From contig JAGCJH010000052.1 of the NCBI GenBank assembly GCA_017648105.1, forward strand, positions 1-39,149: a DNA stretch of 39,149 nucleotides. The letters run 5' to 3'. The position numbers and the translations under genes are program-made. This document shows positions 30,855 through 38,543 of this stretch, in pieces. This DNA comes from Tidjanibacter sp. (GTDB lineage: Bacteria; Bacteroidota; Bacteroidia; Bacteroidales; Rikenellaceae). The notes beneath the pieces are model-generated. The model saw only the letters and a list, made by a program, of their open reading frames with translations, had not been told where the DNA came from and made no database searches. Within the stretch, counting starts at the first letter, position 1; every line of letters begins with the position of its first letter.

Positions 30855-32837
30855 TTATTTGAGGTAATCCTCAAAATACATTGTCACTTTGTCCATCAGA
30901 TGCACTCGGTCTTTGCCCCTTACATTGTGCTCGTGGCAGGGGTAGGGGAAGTAGTCCACTTGGATGTTATTCACCACACACTCTCTCACGAATGAGAGGC
31001 TGTGTTGCCATACGACTACGGGGTCAATTGCGCCCTGACAGATGAGGAGTTTGCCTTTGAGGTTTGCGGCTTTGTTGATGAGTGAGGTTGCGGCATATCC
31101 CTCAGGGTTCTCCTCGGGGGTGTCCATATACCTCTCGCCATACATCGCCTCATACCACTTCCAGTCGATTACAGGACCACCAGCCACGCCCACCTTGAAG
31201 ACATCGGGGTATGTGGTCATCAGCGAGATGGTCATAAAACCGCCATAGCTCCAACCGTGTACACCTATGCGGTCGGCATCGACCCACTCGTGGGATGTGA
31301 GCCACTCGACGCCCTTCATTTGGTCCTCCATTTCGCACTTGCCACACTGGCGATGGATAGCCTTTTCATACTCGGCGCCGTGCCAGAGGGTGCCTCGGTT
31401 GTCCATCACGAAGACCACATAACCACGCTGTGCCATATACATCTCCCAGCGACGCAGATTTGCAAGGTAGGAGTTGTTTACCATCTGGCTGTGGGGACCG
31501 CCATAGACATAGACAATGGCGGGATATTTCTTCGCAGGGTCGAAGTCGATGGGGTAGATAAGACGATACCAGTTCTCCCACTTGCCATCGGCGGAGGGGA
31601 TGGTGCCGAGCTCGATTTCGGTGTAGTTGTAACCCTCGGTGGGGTCGGGGGCTGTGAGGAGGTTGCTTACCACCTTACCATCCTTTGTGGAGGCTATGTT
31701 TATGATGTGGGGCACTCGCAACGAGGAGTAGTTGTCGATGAAGAACTTGCCATCGGGGCTAATGAAACAGTGGTGCCAACCAGCCTCGTGCGTGAGCCTC
31801 ACCACCTTGCCACTCTTGATGCTCACTTTTGCAAGGTGCTGCTCGGCAGTGGAGTACTCGGCAGTGTAGTAATAGACCCACTCGCCCTTTATATCACGGA
31901 AGGTTACATCGGCTTCTGTTTCCTCATTGAGGCAGCGTGACTCCCAAGTGCCCACTTTTGTGCGCTCATAGAGGTAGAGTTTCCAATATCCGTGACGCAC
32001 ATTGGTCGAGTAGATGAACTTGTCGCCCTTGTCGCCCACCCACTGCAAGGGGTAAAGGGGCTCGACATAGCGACTGTCGCTCTCCGTGAAGAGGTGCTCC
32101 ACCTGCTCGCCTGAGGCTGTGCAGTAGCTGTTAAGGTGCATCTGGTTCTGCTCACGGTTGAGCACCTGGGCATATATGAGCTTGCCGTCGGGGCTCCAAG
32201 TGAGGTTTGTGATGTAGCGCTCCTCGGAGAAGTCGGTAACTTTGAGCCATACGGTCTGCTGCGTGGTACTATTCCAAATGCCCACACTCACACGCTCGGA
32301 GGGCATACCCGCCATTGGGTATTTTATCTCTTTGAGTGAGCCTGTGCGGGTTGTGATATCCAGAAGAGGGAAGGAGCCAACGGCACTCTCATCCTTCTGG
32401 TAGAATGCCACTGAGAGTCCATCGGGCGAGGGAAATGTGCCGTTGATGATGCCAAACTCGTTGCGACTCACGTGTGAGCCACTTACGATATTCTTGTCCT
32501 CATTGGCGGTTATGGCAATCTTCTCGCCAGCCACCTCTGCATAGAGATTATTCTCCTCTGTGAAGTAGCGAGGGGCGGTGTTTGTTGGTGCGTTGAGAGG
32601 CTCGGCGACCTTATTTGTTTCGGGGTAGTACCACTTTATCCCCTCTCCGCTTATCATATCGCCATAGATAGCCTTACCTTTGGAGTCGGTGCCCCAAATG
32701 ATTAGTCGGTTTTGTGGGTTGAGTTCTCGTGAAAGGATTGTTTCCTCCATAGTGAGTAGTTTTTTATCCTGCGCCCAAGCGGTCGAAATGGGCACCATTG
32801 TCAAGAGTATCAGACAAAAAAGCAGTCTTCTGTTCAT
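30855..32837 (-). CDS. S9 family prolyl peptidase (dipeptidyl peptidase IV-like)
   Basis: This exported protein of 660 residues has a signal peptide (MNRRLLFCLILLTMVPISTAWA), an N-terminal beta-propeller (about 45-420; DPP-IV N-like repeats such as FPSPDGLSVAFY and LTWSPDGKLIYA) and a C-terminal alpha/beta hydrolase domain. The triad is Ser530 in GWSYGG, Asp605 in QGAIDPVV and His637 in PCHEHNV. Such enzymes release X-Pro or similar dipeptides from peptides in the periplasm and feed amino acid fermentation. The start at 32837 puts the signal peptide first; a longer frame up to 32924 runs back through the -7 element. Confidence 0.94.
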   Translation of the reverse strand: MNRRLLFCLILLTMVPISTAWAQDKKLLTMEETILSRELNPQNRLIIWGTDSKGKAIYGDMISGEGIKWYYPETNKVAEPLNAPTNTAPRYFTEENNLYAEVAGEKIAITANEDKNIVSGSHVSRNEFGIINGTFPSPDGLSVAFYQKDESAVGSFPLLDITTRTGSLKEIKYPMAGMPSERVSVGIWNSTTQQTVWLKVTDFSEERYITNLTWSPDGKLIYAQVLNREQNQMHLNSYCTASGEQVEHLFTESDSRYVEPLYPLQWVGDKGDKFIYSTNVRHGYWKLYLYERTKVGTWESRCLNEETEADVTFRDIKGEWVYYYTAEYSTAEQHLAKVSIKSGKVVRLTHEAGWHHCFISPDGKFFIDNYSSLRVPHIINIASTKDGKVVSNLLTAPDPTEGYNYTEIELGTIPSADGKWENWYRLIYPIDFDPAKKYPAIVYVYGGPHSQMVNNSYLANLRRWEMYMAQRGYVVFVMDNRGTLWHGAEYEKAIHRQCGKCEMEDQMKGVEWLTSHEWVDADRIGVHGWSYGGFMTISLMTTYPDVFKVGVAGGPVIDWKWYEAMYGERYMDTPEENPEGYAATSLINKAANLKGKLLICQGAIDPVVVWQHSLSFVRECVVNNIQVDYFPYPCHEHNVRGKDRVHLMDKVTMYFEDYLK

Positions 32838-32859
32838 AAGGATAGTGTTTTGTTTGGTG

Positions 32860-32867
32860 TAAAGGTA
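32860..32867 (-). promoter_or_regulatory. Probable -7 element of the S9 peptidase gene
   Basis: The minus strand reads TACCTTTA, 22 bases upstream of the ATG. No TTTG lies 19-21 bases further upstream, so the promoter is only half supported. The hairpin at 32911-32943 separates it from the lipoprotein gene upstream. Confidence 0.4.
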
Positions 32868-32910
32868 CAAAAAAAGATGGTAAAACCACCCATCCCTCCA
32901 CCGAAATGTA

Positions 32911-32943
32911 AAAAAGAGGGGCAACCCCGCTCGGTCGCCCCTC
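32911..32943 (-). terminator. Terminator of the duplicated-domain lipoprotein gene
   Basis: On the minus strand: GAGGGGC, a 14-base loop, GCCCCTC, then a T run (plus-strand coordinates 32937-32943 and 32916-32922, A tract 32911-32915). It lies 25 bases past the lipoprotein stop. Confidence 0.8.
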
Positions 32944-32968
32944 TCTAAAACTTACGTTAAAACTATTA

Positions 32969-33673
32969 TCATTCAGACACATAATCTTCTGGCAGAGTGG
33001 TGGTCTTTTCCTCTTGGGAGAGGATGTACTCCACCTGCAACTGTGGCTCGGTGGCGTCGCCGTGATACCCAATCTGCTCCAACTCTTTGAAGTCTTGCTC
33101 GGTGTAGAGTTTACCTCGCACGATGTACTCTTTGCCTGCAACGAATGGGTTTTGATGTGTTTGTTTTGCGACAAGATACCACTCGTTGGTTTTCAGGTCG
33201 CACACGTGGAGATAATACTTATTCTCACCCGTTGTTGGTGAGAAGTTTTGGCTGTGCTGTGATGCTACGAGGTACTCGTTGCCGAAGTAGTTATCGTATG
33301 CCTCCGCAGATTCGCTTTCACTCTCGGGCAGGGTTGATGTTTTCTCCTCTTTGGAGACGATCTGCTCAACTACAAGGTCGCTACTTGCGTCGGCAATACC
33401 CATATCCCCATACTCATCTGCGGTGGTTAGTTTGCCAGTGACGACATACTCGTAGCCATATTCGGGGGTTAGCCCTTCGAGAGATTCCACACTGTACCAC
33501 TTTTTGTCCTTGTGGTCGTATATGTTGTAGTAGGGCTGATAGTACCCCCACTGTCCTATATACATACCTTTCTGTGTTGCGATGGTGTATTTGCGTGGCG
33601 CATCCGAACTCTCACACCCCACCATCACCGCCATAAATAGCAATGTTGCGAATAATTTGATAAAGCGTTTCAT
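32969..33673 (-). CDS. Lipoprotein with two copies of one domain
   Basis: This 234-residue protein has a lipoprotein signal (MKRFIKLFATLLFMAVMVGC, Cys20). Two similar units follow, about 30-116 and 133-228. Each has a WYSV/WYLV strand, a YGYEYVVTGKL or AGKEYIVRGKL strand, and a closing VEQIVSKEEKTSTLPE or VEYILSQEEKTTTLPE. The fold resembles DUF4377-type small beta domains; that is only a likeness by eye. A well-formed promoter lies upstream on this strand (33700-33731) and a terminator downstream, so it is a single-gene unit. The function is unknown. The tandem copies suggest a duplication within the gene. Confidence 0.82.
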   Translation of the reverse strand: MKRFIKLFATLLFMAVMVGCESSDAPRKYTIATQKGMYIGQWGYYQPYYNIYDHKDKKWYSVESLEGLTPEYGYEYVVTGKLTTADEYGDMGIADASSDLVVEQIVSKEEKTSTLPESESESAEAYDNYFGNEYLVASQHSQNFSPTTGENKYYLHVCDLKTNEWYLVAKQTHQNPFVAGKEYIVRGKLYTEQDFKELEQIGYHGDATEPQLQVEYILSQEEKTTTLPEDYVSE

Positions 33674-33699
33674 TGTAGTTGATGTTTTTGGTTCGTTTT

Positions 33700-33731
33700 C
33701 AAAGATAGGTATTTCCGATATAACAACCAAA
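33700..33731 (-). promoter_or_regulatory. Promoter of the duplicated-domain lipoprotein gene
   Basis: On the minus strand: TTTG (complement of 33728-33731), exactly 20 bases, TATCTTTG (complement of 33700-33707). This is a full match to the Bacteroidetes consensus. Confidence 0.75.
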
Positions 33732-33756
33732 TAATCTGCGTAGTCTGTTGGAAAAT

Positions 33757-33787
33757 TTTGTTGTTTCGGCAAAATGTTGTATCTTTG
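33757..33787 (+). promoter_or_regulatory. Promoter of apt-nagB
   Basis: TTTG at 33757-33760, 19 bases, TATCTTTG at 33780-33787. A full consensus match, divergent from the lipoprotein promoter 26 bases away. The leader is about 40 bases. Confidence 0.75.
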
Positions 33788-33835
33788 AGAGGTTTTGATT
33801 GAAAATAAAATAACAAAAAATAAAACACAGAAACA

Positions 33836-34423
33836 ATGCAGAACAAAGTAACGCTCGAAGAGGCGAAAAAACTTATCAAATTCTATCCCGACTGGCCCAA
33901 AGTGGGTGTGAACTTCGTGGACTTGTTGCCACTACTCAGCGATGCCGACACCTTCCGTGTTATCATCGAGGAACTTGGTGAGCACCTTACAACTCCCAAT
34001 GTGGCAGCTCCCGAGGCTCGTGGTTTTCTCTTTGCTGCGCCCCTCTTGGTAAATGGCTCCAAGGCGCAGACACTGATGACCTTCCGTAAGAATGCAAAAC
34101 TCCCCGCAAATGAGGGCGACTTGCACAAGGTAGCAATCGTGAAGGAGTATGGCGAGGATAGCCTTTTCTTCCGCAAGAGCGACCTCCAAAATGCGAAGGT
34201 TGTCGATGGTGTGGTGGAGATCTCCATCCTCGATGATATTCTTGCAACTGGTGGCACCGCCTTGAAGATGGCGCAGCACTTGGAGGCTCTCACCGTTGAG
34301 AAGGATGGTGTTAGCTACCCTGTGAAGGTTAAGGAGTTTATCTTCCTTGCCGACCTCAGCTTCCTCCCTGGTAGGGAGATTTTGGAGCAGGTGGCTCCCG
34401 TATATTCGCTTATCACTTTCTAA
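33836..34423 (+). CDS. apt: Adenine phosphoribosyltransferase
   Basis: Apt joins adenine to phosphoribosyl pyrophosphate to make AMP in purine salvage. The 195-residue protein shows the family features in order: YPDWPKVGVNFVDLLPLL (the usual PDFPxPGIxFxD), PEARGFLFAAPLL, RKNAKLP, and the PRPP loop ISILDDILATGGTAL. The C terminus has FLPGREIL. It is slightly longer than E. coli Apt because of small insertions around residues 95-115 and 150-165. nagB follows after 17 bases on the same strand; the two share the promoter at 33757. Confidence 0.9.
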   Translation: MQNKVTLEEAKKLIKFYPDWPKVGVNFVDLLPLLSDADTFRVIIEELGEHLTTPNVAAPEARGFLFAAPLLVNGSKAQTLMTFRKNAKLPANEGDLHKVAIVKEYGEDSLFFRKSDLQNAKVVDGVVEISILDDILATGGTALKMAQHLEALTVEKDGVSYPVKVKEFIFLADLSFLPGREILEQVAPVYSLITF

Positions 34424-34440
34424 AAAAATAGGAATTTACT

Positions 34441-35235
34441 ATGCGACTTCTTATTCACGAAAATCAGGAAAAAGGCTCGGCTTGGGCAGCAAAGTACATT
34501 GCCGATGCTATCAACCGCAAGGCGGCAGAGACCAGCGCTCCCTTTGTGCTCGGTCTGCCCACTGGTTCCACACCTCTGGGCACATATAAGGAGCTCATCC
34601 GTCTTAACAAGGAGGGCTATGTGAGCTTTGCAAATGTGATTACCTTCAATATGGATGAGTATGTAGGTTTGCCCGAGGAGCATCCCCAGAGCTACCACAC
34701 ATTTATGTGGGAAAACTTCTTCTCGCACATCGACATCAATCCCGCAAATGTCAATATTCTCAATGGCAATGCCGAGGATTTGGAGAAGGAGTGCGAGGAC
34801 TACGAGAAGCGCATTGAGGGTGCAGGTGGTATCGACCTCTTCCTCGGTGGTGTGGGCGAAGATGGTCACATCGCCTTCAATGAGCCCTACTCGTCGATGT
34901 CGAGCCGCACAAGGGTTAAGACCCTCACCGAGGATACCATCATTGTCAATTCACGCTTCTTTGGTGGCGATGTAAATCAGGTGCCCAAGTTGGCGCTCAC
35001 AGTAGGTGTGGCAACCATCCTCTCGGCAACGGAGGTCATCATTCTTGCCTTTGGTCCTAAGAAGGCTCGTGCCGTGAAAGAGGGCGTGGAGGGTGCATAT
35101 TCCCACACTTGGACAATCACCGGATTGCAGACCCACCGTCACGGTATTCTTGTGGCAGATGAGCCCGCAGCTGGCGAGTTGAAGGTGAATACCTACAAAT
35201 ACTTTAAGGATATCGAACAGGCACACCTCAAATAG
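34441..35235 (+). CDS. nagB: Glucosamine-6-phosphate deaminase
   Basis: NagB converts glucosamine-6-phosphate to fructose-6-phosphate and ammonia, which lets the cell use amino sugars from mucin, chitin or its own wall. The 264-residue length is standard. Motifs are [23 protein letters not shown] (catalytic Asp/Glu region), and the family signature [14 protein letters not shown] with the catalytic His. [15 protein letters not shown] follows near the end. Start ATG 34441 follows apt by 17 bases. Transcription probably ends at the 45-base hairpin element at 35274-35322, which here is followed by a T run. Confidence 0.96.
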   Translation: MRLLIHENQEKGSAWAAKYIADAINRKAAETSAPFVLGLPTGSTPLGTYKELIRLNKEGYVSFANVITFNMDEYVGLPEEHPQSYHTFMWENFFSHIDINPANVNILNGNAEDLEKECEDYEKRIEGAGGIDLFLGGVGEDGHIAFNEPYSSMSSRTRVKTLTEDTIIVNSRFFGGDVNQVPKLALTVGVATILSATEVIILAFGPKKARAVKEGVEGAYSHTWTITGLQTHRHGILVADEPAAGELKVNTYKYFKDIEQAHLK

Positions 35236-35273
35236 TGAGCATATCTCGATAGTGAATTTTTCACCAAATTTCA

Positions 35274-35322
35274 AAAGCGGCTTCCTCATTTACGCTAAGT
35301 AAATTGCGGAGCCGCTTTTTTT
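35274..35322 (+). terminator. 45-base two-stem element, copy 2, acting as nagB terminator
   Basis: Outer stem AAAGCGGCT (35274-35282) pairs with AGCCGCTTT (35310-35318). Inner stem TTTAC (35289-35293) pairs with GTAAA (35299-35303) around GCTAA. Unpaired 6-base segments are TCCTCA and TTGCGG. The T run continues to 35322. Segment lengths (9-6-5-5-5-6-9) are identical to the copy at 12375-12419. Confidence 0.82.
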
Positions 35323-35329
35323 GTTGTGT

Positions 35330-35364
35330 AAAAAATCCCTCCCCTAACCTAAGTTATGGGAGGG
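35330..35364 (-). terminator. Terminator of the thiamine operon
   Basis: On the minus strand: CCCTCCC (complement of 35358-35364), 14-base loop, GGGAGGG (complement of 35337-35343), then A and six T residues. It lies 39 bases past the thiD stop codon. Confidence 0.85.
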
Positions 35365-35403
35365 CGCTCGAAGGTCGAAAGAGTTTTGTGAACCCCTCAA
35401 CTT

Positions 35404-36222
35404 TTAACTCTCAACTCTTAACTTAAAAAAGTGATCAACGGGTCCGTGTCCGTGCCCTATCTGGTAGTTGGCACCCGAGCGAATAGCCTCGGCGATGTAG
35501 TTCTTGGCACTGCGAGCTGCCTCTGTGAGAGCCTCGCCACGAGCGAGGGCTGCGGCAAATGCCGAGGAGAGGGTGCAACCTGTGCCGTGTGTATTAGGGG
35601 TCGAAATCCTCTCGGAGGGAAGTAGTGTAAAGGTGTCGTCTTCGGCATTGTAGAAGAGATCCTCTACGCACTCATCTGTGAGGTGTCCCGCTTTGAGAAG
35701 CACCGACACTTTACCACCCATCGAGAGGGTGCGTGCTACATCGGGGAATTGCGACGAAGAGGTAATCTTCACGCCTGCGAGTATCTCCGCTTCGGGGATG
35801 TTGGGGGTTATGACCCTCGCACAGGGAATTAGCACCTCTCGGAGCGTCTGGATGGCGCTCTCCTCGATGAGCCTATGTCCCGAGGTTGATACCATCACGG
35901 GGTCGAGCACGATATTCTTGGCGTTGTGTCGTGTGAGCGCCTCTGCGACAACCTTCACCACCTCCGAGGAGTGGAGCATACCAATCTTGATGGCGTCCGC
36001 ACCGATGTCGGAGAGCACCGCATCTATCTGCCCACGCAGGATGTCGAGGGGTATGGGGTGTACAGCCTCCACGCCGAGGGTGTTCTGCACCGTCACAGCC
36101 GTGATTGCCGATGCTGCAAAGCAACCCATCGCCGAGATAGCTTTTATGTCTGCTTGTATGCCTGCGCCACCACCCGAATCACTGCCCGCAATGGTGAGCA
36201 CTCTGTTGTACTGTTTCTTCAT
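35404..36222 (-). CDS. thiD: Hydroxymethylpyrimidine/phosphomethylpyrimidine kinase
   Basis: ThiD phosphorylates hydroxymethylpyrimidine twice to give the pyrophosphate used by ThiE. The 272-residue ribokinase-like protein has the family N terminus TIAGSDSGGGAGIQADIK, the substrate region QNTLGVEAVHPIP, the DPVMVSTSGHRL strand and the catalytic anion-hole motif THGTGCTLSSAFAA. It is the last gene of a five-gene thiamine operon, 13 bases after thiL, and is followed by its own terminator. Length and motifs are normal. It works in the cytoplasm on both new and salvaged pyrimidine. Confidence 0.97.
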   Translation of the reverse strand: MKKQYNRVLTIAGSDSGGGAGIQADIKAISAMGCFAASAITAVTVQNTLGVEAVHPIPLDILRGQIDAVLSDIGADAIKIGMLHSSEVVKVVAEALTRHNAKNIVLDPVMVSTSGHRLIEESAIQTLREVLIPCARVITPNIPEAEILAGVKITSSSQFPDVARTLSMGGKVSVLLKAGHLTDECVEDLFYNAEDDTFTLLPSERISTPNTHGTGCTLSSAFAAALARGEALTEAARSAKNYIAEAIRSGANYQIGHGHGPVDHFFKLRVES

Positions 36223-36235
36223 TGTCCGTTATTGT

Positions 36236-37192
36236 CTAAAAGTGTGTAAATCCTTTGGTGTCCAATGCCACCTTCTTGCCTCCGTCGTACCACTCTATCT
36301 CCCCCACCTTCTCTGTGATTTTACCGATGGGGTAGAGGGGAAAGCTCAGCTCGTCGGCAAGCTCCTCGGGGGCTGTGAGTAGAAGTTCGTAGTCCTCGCC
36401 TGCGGAGATTGCCAACTCTTGGGCGTTCCAACCCTCACGCTCGCATACCTCTTTGAGTTGTGGCGAGAGTGGCAGTGACCTTAATTCCACCCACGCACCT
36501 ACGCCTGAGGCTTTGAGTATGTGGCGAAGGTCGGAGGCTATGCCATCCGAAATATCCATCATCGCCCCCACCTTACCACTCTTGCGAAGGGCAATACCCT
36601 CTGCAATGCGGGGCGTTGGGCGGTTGTGCTTGGCTGTGAGGTAGGCAGTGGCGTCATCTGGGGTGTGGTCGCCCAAGAGTAGGCGCAGACCCGCACCCGA
36701 GTCGCCAAGCATACCCGTGACGAAGATTGTGTCGCCCACCCGTGCTCCACTGCGCAGGAGAGCGCTCCCTTTGGGACTCTTGCCCAATACACCCACATTG
36801 ACCGCCACATCACGCAGTGAGGATGTTGTATCACCACCCAAGAGGGGGACACCATAGTGGTTGCTGATAGATGCGTAGCCCTCCACAAACCTCTCTGCCC
36901 ACTCGCCTCGTGCCTCTCGGGGTAGAGCAATGGATAGGAAGGTAGCCACGGGCTCGCCACCCATTGCTGCAATGTCACTCAGATTGACCGCTGCTGCCTT
37001 CCAGCCCACATCTTCGGGCGAACTTTTGGTGCGCAGGAAATGCACACCCTCCATTACAAGGTCGGTCGAGAAGAGCCACTCCTCACACTCGCCACCAATG
37101 ATGGCGCAGTCGTCGCCAATGCCCACGACCCCTTGTGGCACCTCCGAAAAGTGCCCACGAATGAAATCTATAAGTTCAAACTCGCCTTTCAT
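36236..37192 (-). CDS. thiL: Thiamine-monophosphate kinase
   Basis: ThiL adds the last phosphate to give thiamine diphosphate, the active cofactor. The 318-residue protein has the ATP- and metal-binding motifs of the family: GIGDDCAII near the N terminus, FSTDLVMEGVHF, VNLSDIAAMGGEP (Asp-rich metal site), LLGGDTTSS, GMLGDSGAGL and MMDISDGIASDLRHI. It lies between tenA and thiD in the thiamine operon. The 36-base gap to tenA contains two units of the 9-base repeat. Length is normal and all key motifs are present. Confidence 0.97.
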   Translation of the reverse strand: MKGEFELIDFIRGHFSEVPQGVVGIGDDCAIIGGECEEWLFSTDLVMEGVHFLRTKSSPEDVGWKAAAVNLSDIAAMGGEPVATFLSIALPREARGEWAERFVEGYASISNHYGVPLLGGDTTSSLRDVAVNVGVLGKSPKGSALLRSGARVGDTIFVTGMLGDSGAGLRLLLGDHTPDDATAYLTAKHNRPTPRIAEGIALRKSGKVGAMMDISDGIASDLRHILKASGVGAWVELRSLPLSPQLKEVCEREGWNAQELAISAGEDYELLLTAPEELADELSFPLYPIGKITEKVGEIEWYDGGKKVALDTKGFTHF

Positions 37193-37201
37193 TGTTTTTG
37201 T

Positions 37202-37219
37202 CTAATGCCCTTAATGCCT
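37202..37219 (+). repeat. 9-base repeat, site F
   Basis: Two units, CTAATGCCC and TTAATGCCT, in the 36-base gap between tenA and thiL, 9 bases downstream of the tenA stop codon. A degenerate, short member of the family seen at five other sites. On its own it would not stand out. Confidence 0.5.
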
Positions 37220-37228
37220 CTAAAAAAA

Positions 37229-37879
37229 CTACTCATTACTCTTTCCGTGGTATCCCCAGTCCCAGAATTTCCACTCATACTCTGCGGAGATGAGGTATGC
37301 TTCGTTCATCTCGGCAATTACTTCGGGCGACGCCTCCTCGGCAATTTTGTTACACAGGTCGAGAATCATCTTGGTGCCCTCCGTGAAGTCCTCCGAAGCG
37401 TAGGTTGCCACCCAGTCGGCGTAGGGGTTGTCGTTCTGGTTGCGGTGGGCATAGATGTAGAGACCCACCTCGTTGTAAATCCACATACAGGGCAACATTG
37501 CTGCCATTGCGTGAGGAAGCGATTGGGACTCTATATGTCGTCGTGTGTGTGCCATATAGCCCGATGTTACCTCCGAGGGCTCCACCCTCGTCTCGATGCC
37601 AAAGCGGTCGATGAGCATCTGGTGCATAGCCGCCTCGGCTGCCATCCCCTCCTCAGCAAAGGTGCGGAACATTGTGCGCATCTCCTCGCTCGGCATCATA
37701 TCTGCCATTAGGAACATCTCCTCGCCATAGTTTTTGATGTAGATTTCATCTTGTGCAAGGTAGCGCACAAAACTCTCCATTGCCAATGTGCCATCCGCCA
37801 ACTCCTTGATGAAGGGGTGGGCAATGATTCTTTCATAAATAGGAAGCGACGCCTCCCAAATCTTATCGGTCCAATTCAT
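37229..37879 (-). CDS. tenA: TenA, thiaminase II-type pyrimidine salvage enzyme
   Basis: TenA hydrolyses aminomethyl-aminomethylpyrimidine, a breakdown product of thiamine, to the hydroxymethyl form that ThiD can phosphorylate. The 216-residue all-helical protein keeps the key residues: Asp44 in LAQDEIYIKNY, Cys131 in MLPCMWIYNEVG and Glu202 in YEWKFWDWGY. These match Asp44, Cys135 and Glu205 of Bacillus subtilis TenA, so it is the active, Cys-containing type. ATG 37879 is used; a GTG two codons earlier is possible. It lies 31 bases downstream of thiE in the thiamine operon. Confidence 0.95.
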   Translation of the reverse strand: MNWTDKIWEASLPIYERIIAHPFIKELADGTLAMESFVRYLAQDEIYIKNYGEEMFLMADMMPSEEMRTMFRTFAEEGMAAEAAMHQMLIDRFGIETRVEPSEVTSGYMAHTRRHIESQSLPHAMAAMLPCMWIYNEVGLYIYAHRNQNDNPYADWVATYASEDFTEGTKMILDLCNKIAEEASPEVIAEMNEAYLISAEYEWKFWDWGYHGKSNE

Positions 37880-37910
37880 AACCACTTGTTAGTTATATAA
37901 AAAATACTCT

Positions 37911-38543
37911 TTACTCATTGTTCTTTATCACATTCCAAAGTTCCTTTGTCGCCTCTCGTGGGCTTGGGGCGGAGCAGATAGCCGAAACGACCGCTACACC
38001 ATCGGCACCTGCGGCAATGACCTCTCCGATAGTCTGGGCATTCATACCGCCAATAGCCACCGTTGGGTGTGCCGACATTGCCACTGCCTTGTGAAGCCCC
38101 TCCAAACCGAAGGGCTCGGCTGTGTCGCTCTTGGTGGGAGTGCCATAGACTGGCGAGATGCCGATATAATCGACATCCATAGCATTTGCCCTCTCCAAAT
38201 CCTCGAAGTTCTCCACCGAAAGACCGATGATTTTGTCGTATCCGAGCAGGCGACGGGCATCCTTGTAGGGCATATCACTCTGACCGATGTGTACGCCATC
38301 GGCATCGGCGGCGAGTGCTACATCCACCCTATCGTTGATGATGAGGGGCACGCCAAGAGGTGCAAGGAGTGCTTTGAGCCTGCGTGCGAGGGCAACGAAC
38401 TCCCCCGTGGAGCACTCCTTTTCACGAAGCTGTACGATGGTTACGCCACCCTCCACCGCCTCTCGCACAATCTGCTCGATATCCCTGCCGAGCGACAAGG
38501 GGCGGTCGGTCACAAGGTAGAGTTTCAGAATATCTTTGTTCAT
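37911..38543 (-). CDS. thiE: Thiamine phosphate synthase
   Basis: ThiE couples hydroxymethylpyrimidine pyrophosphate to thiazole phosphate, giving thiamine monophosphate. The 210-residue TIM-barrel protein shows YLVTDRPL at the N terminus, TIVQLREKE, LIINDRVDVALAADADGVHIGQSDMP (pyrophosphate and Mg site), YIGISPVYGTPTK and VAIGGMNAQTIGEVIAAGADGVAVVSAI. Its start codon overlaps the thiM stop codon by 4 bases (ATGA), which indicates translational coupling. Length and motifs are standard for the family. Confidence 0.97.
   Translation of the reverse strand: MNKDILKLYLVTDRPLSLGRDIEQIVREAVEGGVTIVQLREKECSTGEFVALARRLKALLAPLGVPLIINDRVDVALAADADGVHIGQSDMPYKDARRLLGYDKIIGLSVENFEDLERANAMDVDYIGISPVYGTPTKSDTAEPFGLEGLHKAVAMSAHPTVAIGGMNAQTIGEVIAAGADGVAVVSAICSAPSPREATKELWNVIKNNE

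Noticed and set aside
35236-35403. A small RNA gene between nagB and thiD
   Set aside because: The region is fully explained by two terminators facing each other; no promoter is visible.
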